From Pelagibacteraceae bacterium AG-325-C03 (GTDB taxonomy: Bacteria; Pseudomonadota; Alphaproteobacteria; Pelagibacterales; Pelagibacteraceae), in contig QBYC01000003.1 in assembly GCA_003283025.1 (NCBI GenBank), positions 1 to 48,075 on the forward strand: DNA of 48,075 nt, in the 5' to 3' direction. A program made the translations under genes and the position numbers. The notes beneath the pieces are model-generated. The model ran no database searches. It worked only from the letters and a program-made list of their open reading frames with translations, and had not been told where the DNA came from. How positions within the stretch are numbered: position 1 is the stretch's first letter; every line of letters starts with the position of its first letter. Below are positions 42,891-48,075 of the stretch, piece by piece.

Positions 42891-43670
42891 ATGAATAAGT
42901 TAGGCAATGAACTAGCAGATGCTTGGTTAAAAAAAAAAACAATAGATCTCAATAAATTTAATAGAAGCGAGATACCTAAAACTCGTGAAGAAGCATACAA
43001 CGTCTTAGATACTTTTTATGAGAAGTTAAATAAAAAAACGTTGGGTTGGAAAATAGGAGCAGTTTCAAAAGAAGTGCAATTAGATGAGAGTTTTGATGGA
43101 CCAGTGCCAGGTAAAATATTTGAGGAAACGATTTTAGAGTCTAATTGTGCAATAAAATTCACAGATATACCCGCGTCAAATTTAGAATGTGAATACGCTT
43201 TTAAATTTAAAAAAAATCTAAAAATAGACAATAGTTTAAACACCAAATTAAAACACTTAAGCTTATACATAGCTATTGATATCACCTCTTCAAGGTACAA
43301 AAAAACTTCAAAAGAAAAATTTGATAAATTAACTCAAATGTATTTAGGTATAGCTGACCATGGGAATGGTGGAAAAATAATTATTGGTGAAGAAATTAAA
43401 AATTGGGAAAATGTGAATATAAACGATATTAAAATAAGCTTGAATGTAAATGGTAATTTATCTGAACCATCTTATATTGGCCAAAAGAGAGTAGATCCAA
43501 GAGAGTCATTAAGAGTATTTATTGATGAATTTAAAAGTAAAAAAATTAACTTTAATAAAGGAGATTATTTACTTTGTGGTTCTTTAACACAGCCATACAC
43601 TTTAAAAGAAAATGATAAAATAAAAATTAATTATGAAAATATTGGATTTATTAAAATAAAGATATTATGA
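42891..43670 (+). CDS. 2-keto-4-pentenoate hydratase (MhpD/FAH superfamily)-like protein
   Basis: A 259-residue protein of the MhpD branch of the fumarylacetoacetate hydrolase superfamily: LGWKIGAVSKEVQ, GPVPGKIFE, NLECEYAFKF (metal-binding Glu pair), YIAIDITSSRY and a C-terminal GDYLLCGSLTQPY. Such enzymes hydrate 2-hydroxy-dienoates from ring-cleavage pathways or decarboxylate related acids. The ADHGNGG segment differs from the usual ADN. An 11-base A run (42929-42939) lies inside the gene but the frame is intact. It is divergent from the DUF1907 gene by 64 bases and overlaps the trxB end by 6. Confidence 0.8.
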   Translation: MNKLGNELADAWLKKKTIDLNKFNRSEIPKTREEAYNVLDTFYEKLNKKTLGWKIGAVSKEVQLDESFDGPVPGKIFEETILESNCAIKFTDIPASNLECEYAFKFKKNLKIDNSLNTKLKHLSLYIAIDITSSRYKKTSKEKFDKLTQMYLGIADHGNGGKIIIGEEIKNWENVNINDIKISLNVNGNLSEPSYIGQKRVDPRESLRVFIDEFKSKKINFNKGDYLLCGSLTQPYTLKENDKIKINYENIGFIKIKIL

Positions 43671-44612
43671 TGAGGCTAAAAATTTCTCTGCTTCAAGTGC
43701 AGACATACACCCCATTCCGGCAGCAGTAACTGCTTGCCTAAATACTTTATCTTTTACGTCCCCTGCTGCAAATACCCCGGGTATATTAGTTTCAGTAGAA
43801 TCTGATTTTGTAACCAAGTATCCCTCTTTATCCATTTTAAGCTGATCTTTAAACAGTAAAGTTGCTGGGTCGTGACCAATAGCTATAAACAGTCCGTGGA
43901 TTCTAATATCTGTAATTTTATTATTTTTGACATTTTTTATCTTAATTCCGTTTACACCTTTAGGCTCCTTATCTCCTAAAACTTCATGAACTACACTATC
44001 CCAAATTATTTCAATTTTTTTATTTGCTTTTAGTTTTTCTTGAAGCATTTTTTCTGCTCTTAGTTCATTTCTTCTATGGATAAGTTTAACTTTAGATGCA
44101 AATTTTGTTAAAAACATAGCTTCTTCAACTGCAGCGTTTCCGCCACCTACAACAGCAACCTCTTTGTCTTTAAAAAAAAAACCATCACAAGTAGCACATG
44201 CTGATACTCCAAAACCTCTAAATTCCTGTTCAGATTTTATATTTAACCATCTTGCTTGTGCTCCAGTTGAAATAATAAAACTATCTGCGGTATAAATTTG
44301 ACCGCTATCACCAATTGCTTCAAAGGGTTTTTTTTTCAAATTTACTTTATTAATGTGATCTTGTATCATTTCAGTACCGACTGCTTCCGCCTGACCTTTC
44401 ATTTCATCCATAAGCCAAGGCCCCTGAATCACTTTTGAGTATCCAGGATAATTCTCAACATCAGTTGTGGTAGTTAACTGTCCCCCAGGTTGAGAACCAT
44501 GAACAAGTATTGGTTTAAGCATAGCTCTAGCCGCATAAATAGCCGCTGTATAACCAGCTGGTCCCGATCCAAGTATTAACACTTTTGTATGTTTAGTTGA
44601 TTTATTATCCAT
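43665..44612 (-). CDS. trxB: Thioredoxin-disulfide reductase
   Basis: FAD enzyme that reduces thioredoxin with NADPH. FAD motif GSGPAGYTAAIYAARA is at 16-31, the redox pair C139/C142 lies in ACATCDGFF, the NADPH motif is VVGGGNAAVEEA, and the C-terminal FAD motif is GVFAAGDVKDKVFRQAVTAAG. The 315-residue length is normal. It is divergent from the ELM1-family gene across 24 bases, which leaves little room for two promoters. Confidence 0.97.
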   Translation of the reverse strand: MDNKSTKHTKVLILGSGPAGYTAAIYAARAMLKPILVHGSQPGGQLTTTTDVENYPGYSKVIQGPWLMDEMKGQAEAVGTEMIQDHINKVNLKKKPFEAIGDSGQIYTADSFIISTGAQARWLNIKSEQEFRGFGVSACATCDGFFFKDKEVAVVGGGNAAVEEAMFLTKFASKVKLIHRRNELRAEKMLQEKLKANKKIEIIWDSVVHEVLGDKEPKGVNGIKIKNVKNNKITDIRIHGLFIAIGHDPATLLFKDQLKMDKEGYLVTKSDSTETNIPGVFAAGDVKDKVFRQAVTAAGMGCMSALEAEKFLASS

Positions 44613-44636
44613 ATTTTAAAGGTTATATAGTAATTA

Positions 44637-45590
44637 ATGTTAGAATTAAAAGCACTTCTTTTAACGCAAGGTATGCATGGAATGATTAGTCAAGTCGAGG
44701 GATTAGCTAAAGCATTAGGCCTAAGTTACAAACATCAAAAAATAGAATTAAAATCTTTTTGGAATCTTATTCCACCTCGAATCAGTCCAATTTCGGAAAG
44801 TTTGGTTAAAAGTAAATTTGTGTGTGATAGTAAAGTAATTATATCTTGTGGAAGAAAGAGTGTAATACCATCAATAGCTTTAAAAAAAAGACTTGGTAAT
44901 GAAATCTTTAATATTCATATTCAAGATCCTAAAATTTCTTTTGAACATTTTGACCTTATTGTAAGTCCTGAACACGATAATTTAAAAGGTGAAAATATAA
45001 TTAACACAACGGGCGCCATACATTATCTAAACAAAAAAGAAATTAATGATAACGCTCACTATTTAGGAATAGAAAAAGACAAGAAAAGGGAATTAGTTAC
45101 CTTTATTATTGGTGGTCCAAATAAATATTTTAATTATTCTGAAAGACAAATTTATGAACTTTTCAATAAAGTAAAAACTTTGTTTACCCTAGATAGATTT
45201 AAGATAATTGTTATTCCATCTTATAGAACACCTGAAAATATCATAAAAATAGCATTTAATACATTTAATGAAGATCATCATGTAGTGAAAACTGTCGATA
45301 AAAAAGCTTATCTTTCAGCATTAGCAATTGCAAATTATTTAATTGTAACATGCGACTCTACGTCTATGATCTCAGAAGCAGCTATGACTGGAAAACCTGT
45401 TTATATTGCAATGATGAAGTCTTTTAAGCCTATTGGAAGATTTAAAAAATTTTATTCAAAACTTAAAGATTTAGGTATAACAAGAGAAATAAAAGATAGA
45501 GTTGAAAGTTGGAGCTATAAGAGTTTAAATGAAGTGAACAGAATTGCTCCAATAGTTAAAGCAAAAATGAGAGAAAATGGAATTATTTAA
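44637..45590 (+). CDS. ELM1/GtrOC1 family (DUF1022) protein
   Basis: A 317-residue protein of the mitochondrial fission ELM1 family, with a GT-B glycosyltransferase-like look: N-terminal TQGMHGMISQVEGLAKALG, ISCGRKSVIPSIALKK, HIQDPKISFEHFDLIVSPEHD, FIIGGPNKYF and the C-terminal CDSTSMISEAAMTGKPVYI. The plant member acts in mitochondrial division; bacterial roles are not established and may concern envelope glycans. The last 14 bases overlap the 2OG oxygenase gene. Confidence 0.85.
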   Translation: MLELKALLLTQGMHGMISQVEGLAKALGLSYKHQKIELKSFWNLIPPRISPISESLVKSKFVCDSKVIISCGRKSVIPSIALKKRLGNEIFNIHIQDPKISFEHFDLIVSPEHDNLKGENIINTTGAIHYLNKKEINDNAHYLGIEKDKKRELVTFIIGGPNKYFNYSERQIYELFNKVKTLFTLDRFKIIVIPSYRTPENIIKIAFNTFNEDHHVVKTVDKKAYLSALAIANYLIVTCDSTSMISEAAMTGKPVYIAMMKSFKPIGRFKKFYSKLKDLGITREIKDRVESWSYKSLNEVNRIAPIVKAKMRENGII

Positions 45591-46242
45591 ATCATTAGAT
45601 ACAAGAACTAAATCATTTAGCGATCCCTTTAAGCATTTTGAAGTTAATCAACCGCTAACTCAAAACGCTATAGACGAAATTTGCAAAGCAGAGATAGCTG
45701 ATCCCAAAAAGCAAAATTTAAACTATGACGGAACAAGAGCTTTAGACGGTGGTGAGGGAGCTTTTCGAGCGGGAATAAAGGATGGAGGTAAGGCAAAAAA
45801 ACTTAGATGCTATGTTACTGAAGATAACAAATACCAATTTCCTAATTTAACAAAATTTATCCAAGAATTAAGATCTCCTGAAGTTTATAAAAAGATAGGT
45901 TCATTAATTGGAAAAGATTTAAGTAATTCTTATGTAAGACTAGAGGTAATTTGTGACCGGGAAGGTTTTTGGTTGAAACCACATTGTGATATTGAAGAAA
46001 AATTAATGTCTTCAATAGTTTTTGTTAATCAACATAACGAGTCAGAAAACTTGGGAACAGATTTTTATGATGTAAAATTAAAAAAGGTAAAAACTGTTCC
46101 CTATAAACATAATTATGGATATTTCTTTACAAGCGGGCCTAACACTTGGCACGGGATGGAAAAAAAAGAAATTAAAAAAGAAAGAAGATGTATTCAAATA
46201 AACTATGTAACTTTCAAGACTGATTGGAAAGTGAAAAGCTAA
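45577..46242 (+). CDS. 2OG-Fe(II) oxygenase family protein
   Basis: A 221-residue protein with the facial triad H136-x-D138 (WLKPHCDIEEK), distal H192 (NTWHGME) and R203/R204 (KERRCIQINY), in the right order and spacing for the 2OG-FeII_Oxy_3 superfamily. It overlaps the ELM1-family gene by 14 bases, so the two are probably translated together. Related stand-alone oxygenases of this type are often found near surface-glycan genes; the substrate here is unknown. It converges with carB, the two stop codons overlapping in CTAA. Confidence 0.8.
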   Translation: MELFKSLDTRTKSFSDPFKHFEVNQPLTQNAIDEICKAEIADPKKQNLNYDGTRALDGGEGAFRAGIKDGGKAKKLRCYVTEDNKYQFPNLTKFIQELRSPEVYKKIGSLIGKDLSNSYVRLEVICDREGFWLKPHCDIEEKLMSSIVFVNQHNESENLGTDFYDVKLKKVKTVPYKHNYGYFFTSGPNTWHGMEKKEIKKERRCIQINYVTFKTDWKVKS

Positions 46243-48075
46243 ATATCTTGTAAAGAAGTGACAGTAATATCTTTTAATTTCAAAGATTTAATGCCCTCCA
46301 AACAAACCTTGGCCGTAGACATATTTGTGCAGTATGGCACTCTATTGGCCAAAGTAGCTCTTCTTAAAGCTACAGCGTCACTCAATTGAGCCTCACTATT
46401 TCCACCTCCTGTATTAATAACCAAAGCTATTTTTTTAGCATTTAGAACATCAACAATATGCGGAGATCCCTGATTTATTTTATTTATTTTCTTACACTGA
46501 ATTCCATGCTGATTTATAAAATCAGCAGTCCCTCCAGTTCCACAAAGTTTGAAATTCAACTTAACTAATTGTTTTGCTAATTGCACTCCTTCCTCCTTAT
46601 GACTATTTTTTAAAGATATAAACGCTAAACCTTTTTTAGGAAGAGAATTTGATGCTGCGATTTGACTTTTAGCAAATGCCATTCCAAAGTCTTTATCAAA
46701 ACCCATAACTTCACCCGTTGATTTCATTTCTGGACCTAACAATAGATCACTGTTTGGAAATTTATTAAATGGAAATACTGCTTCTTTAACTGCAAACATA
46801 TCTTTAGTTTTGCTTTTTAAATTGAATTTAGTCAATTTTTCTCCTGACATCACTCTCGAAGCTATTTTAGCAAGTGGTAAATTTTTTGCTTTTGAAACAA
46901 ATGGAACAGTTCTACTAGCTCTTGGATTCACCTCTATTACATAAATCTCATCTTTTTTAATTGCATATTGAACATTCATGAAACCTTTGACTTTAAGTGC
47001 TAAAGCTAATTTTTTTGTTTGATTTTCGATTTCTTTAATTAAAAAAGGTTTAATTGATACGGGAGGTAAACTGCATGCGGAGTCACCTGAATGTATACCT
47101 GCTTCTTCAATATGTTGCATAATACCAGCAACAAAAACATTTTTACCATCTGATATCGCATCAACATCTACTTCCATTGCATTATCGATAAACTTATCAA
47201 TTAAAATAGGATTTTTGTCTGCAACCTTAAATGCCTCCTTAACAAAGTTTTCAAGTTGACTTTTTTCATGAACAATTTCCATGGCTCTACCACCTAGCAC
47301 ATATGAAGGCCTTACCATTAAAGGCAAACCTATTTTATCAGATATCTTTATAGCCTGAGGGAAGGTTTTAGCTATTCCGTTCTCAGCTTGTTTCAAATTT
47401 AACTTAATTAAAAGATGTCTAAATCTATCTCTATCTTCAGCAAGATCAATCGATGAATATTGCGTTCCTAAGATTGGAAGATGATTTTCGTGTAAAAATT
47501 TTGCAAGTTTAATAGGAGTTTGACCCCCGAATTGGGTTATCACACCCTTTACATTTCCTTTTGATTTCTCTTTTTTTATAATATTGAAAACATATTCATC
47601 AATTAAAGGTTCAAAATATAATCTATCACTTGTATCGTAATCTGTTGATACAGTTTCTGGATTACAATTAATCATAATTGTTTCATACTTAGCCTCTTTA
47701 AGAGCAAAACTAGCTTGGCAACAGCAATAATCAAACTCAATTCCCTGACCAATTCTGTTAGGACCTCCGCCAAGTATTATAATTTTATTCCTTTGAGAAG
47801 GACTAGATTCACATTCTATAAAAGAAGTGAAATTTCTTTGATAAGTAGAGTACATGTATGGAGTAAAAGATTTAAATTCTGCAGCACAAGTGTCTACTTT
47901 TTTATAAACTGGTAAAACTTTTAATGCAGTTCTTTTCTTTCTGATCATTGATTCAGAGATATTTGTGAGTTCAGATAATTTTTTATCAGAAAATCCGATT
48001 GACTTAATATAATTAAATTCATTGAAAGTTTCTGGAATGCCATTTTTCTTTATTTTAATTTCACTATCTATGATT
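46239..48075 (-). CDS. carB: Carbamoyl-phosphate synthase large subunit, C-terminal part (runs off window)
   Basis: The frame is open to the last base of the window and continues beyond it, so the ATG at 47948 is internal. The visible 611 or so residues include the inter-domain region (IKSIGFSDKKLSEL ... YKKVDTCAAEF), the second ATP-grasp domain (IILGGGPNRIGQGIEFDYCC; INCNPETVSTDYDTSDRLYF; IEVNPRASRTVPFVSK) and the C-terminal MGS-like allosteric domain. The complete protein is normally about 1,070 residues. It makes carbamoyl phosphate for pyrimidine and Arg synthesis. It ends in TAG overlapping the convergent oxygenase stop. Confidence 0.97.
   Translation of the reverse strand, partial: IIDSEIKIKKNGIPETFNEFNYIKSIGFSDKKLSELTNISESMIRKKRTALKVLPVYKKVDTCAAEFKSFTPYMYSTYQRNFTSFIECESSPSQRNKIIILGGGPNRIGQGIEFDYCCCQASFALKEAKYETIMINCNPETVSTDYDTSDRLYFEPLIDEYVFNIIKKEKSKGNVKGVITQFGGQTPIKLAKFLHENHLPILGTQYSSIDLAEDRDRFRHLLIKLNLKQAENGIAKTFPQAIKISDKIGLPLMVRPSYVLGGRAMEIVHEKSQLENFVKEAFKVADKNPILIDKFIDNAMEVDVDAISDGKNVFVAGIMQHIEEAGIHSGDSACSLPPVSIKPFLIKEIENQTKKLALALKVKGFMNVQYAIKKDEIYVIEVNPRASRTVPFVSKAKNLPLAKIASRVMSGEKLTKFNLKSKTKDMFAVKEAVFPFNKFPNSDLLLGPEMKSTGEVMGFDKDFGMAFAKSQIAASNSLPKKGLAFISLKNSHKEEGVQLAKQLVKLNFKLCGTGGTADFINQHGIQCKKINKINQGSPHIVDVLNAKKIALVINTGGGNSEAQLSDAVALRRATLANRVPYCTNMSTAKVCLEGIKSLKLKDITVTSLQDI

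Noticed and set aside
47946-47948. ATG at 47948 as the start of carB
   Set aside because: The frame stays open to the window end with CarB-like sequence (IKSIGFSDKKLSEL), so this Met is internal.
1-48075. tRNA, rRNA, CRISPR, insertion sequence or prophage elements
   Set aside because: Gaps between genes are all under about 105 bases, and no transposase, integrase or direct-repeat array is visible.

Overview
This window looks like a stretch of a SAR11-clade alphaproteobacterium (Pelagibacterales, 'Candidatus Pelagibacter'-like). The DNA is very AT-rich (about 30% GC by eye). Genes abut or overlap by a few bases, mostly as ATGA, TGATG or TAATG junctions, and no intergenic gap exceeds about 105 bases. 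Several blocks have typical alphaproteobacterial gene order: petABC; prs-rplY-pth-ychF; lgt-midA-pgeF with ubiK divergent; petP-petR-kinase divergent from ilvE; folB/uvrC/pgsA. I see no tRNA, rRNA, CRISPR, insertion sequence or phage gene. No stretch over 300 bases lacks a gene.

Housekeeping half (1-18.7 kb). The end of the Rieske gene is followed by cytochrome b and c1 of the bc1 complex. Leftward come lgt, midA-like, pgeF, prs, L25, pth and ychF, possibly one transcript. A MarR/OmpR/sensor-kinase operon resembling PetP-PetR plus a kinase is divergent from ilvE. A second leftward run is uvrB, folM-like, folB-like, uvrC and pgsA. An aspartate-type aminotransferase closes the section.

Accessory island A (18.7-29.7 kb). 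A ten-gene leftward operon encodes TRAP permeases DctQ and DctM, a uronate-dehydrogenase-like protein, an enolase-superfamily dehydratase or cycloisomerase, a short CitE/HpcH-type lyase, a gamma-glutamylcyclotransferase-fold protein, three Gfo/Idh/MocA oxidoreductases and an SDR without the usual catalytic Tyr/Lys. Divergently lie an M24 peptidase-family protein and the TRAP binding protein DctP. The best reading is uptake of a carboxylated sugar, probably a uronate or related acid, and its oxidation through a lactone.

Accessory island B (29.7-43.7 kb). A branched-chain-amino-acid-type (Liv) ABC transporter is split between two divergent operons: livF-livH leftward and livK-livM-livG rightward. 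It is interleaved with an acyl-CoA synthetase, a MenB/BadI-like hydratase, a ketopantoate-reductase-family protein, two Fe(II)/2-oxoglutarate oxygenase-type proteins and an EamA transporter. Beyond these lie a PanB-like gene interrupted by an in-frame TGA, a DUF1907 protein and a 2-keto-4-pentenoate-hydratase-like protein. The PanB-like and PanE-like proteins both lack canonical active-site residues, so this looks like an undescribed catabolic set rather than pantothenate synthesis.

Right end (43.7-48.1 kb). Thioredoxin reductase, an ELM1-family protein overlapping a third 2OG-Fe(II) oxygenase, and the C-terminal part of carbamoyl-phosphate synthase large subunit, which runs off the window.
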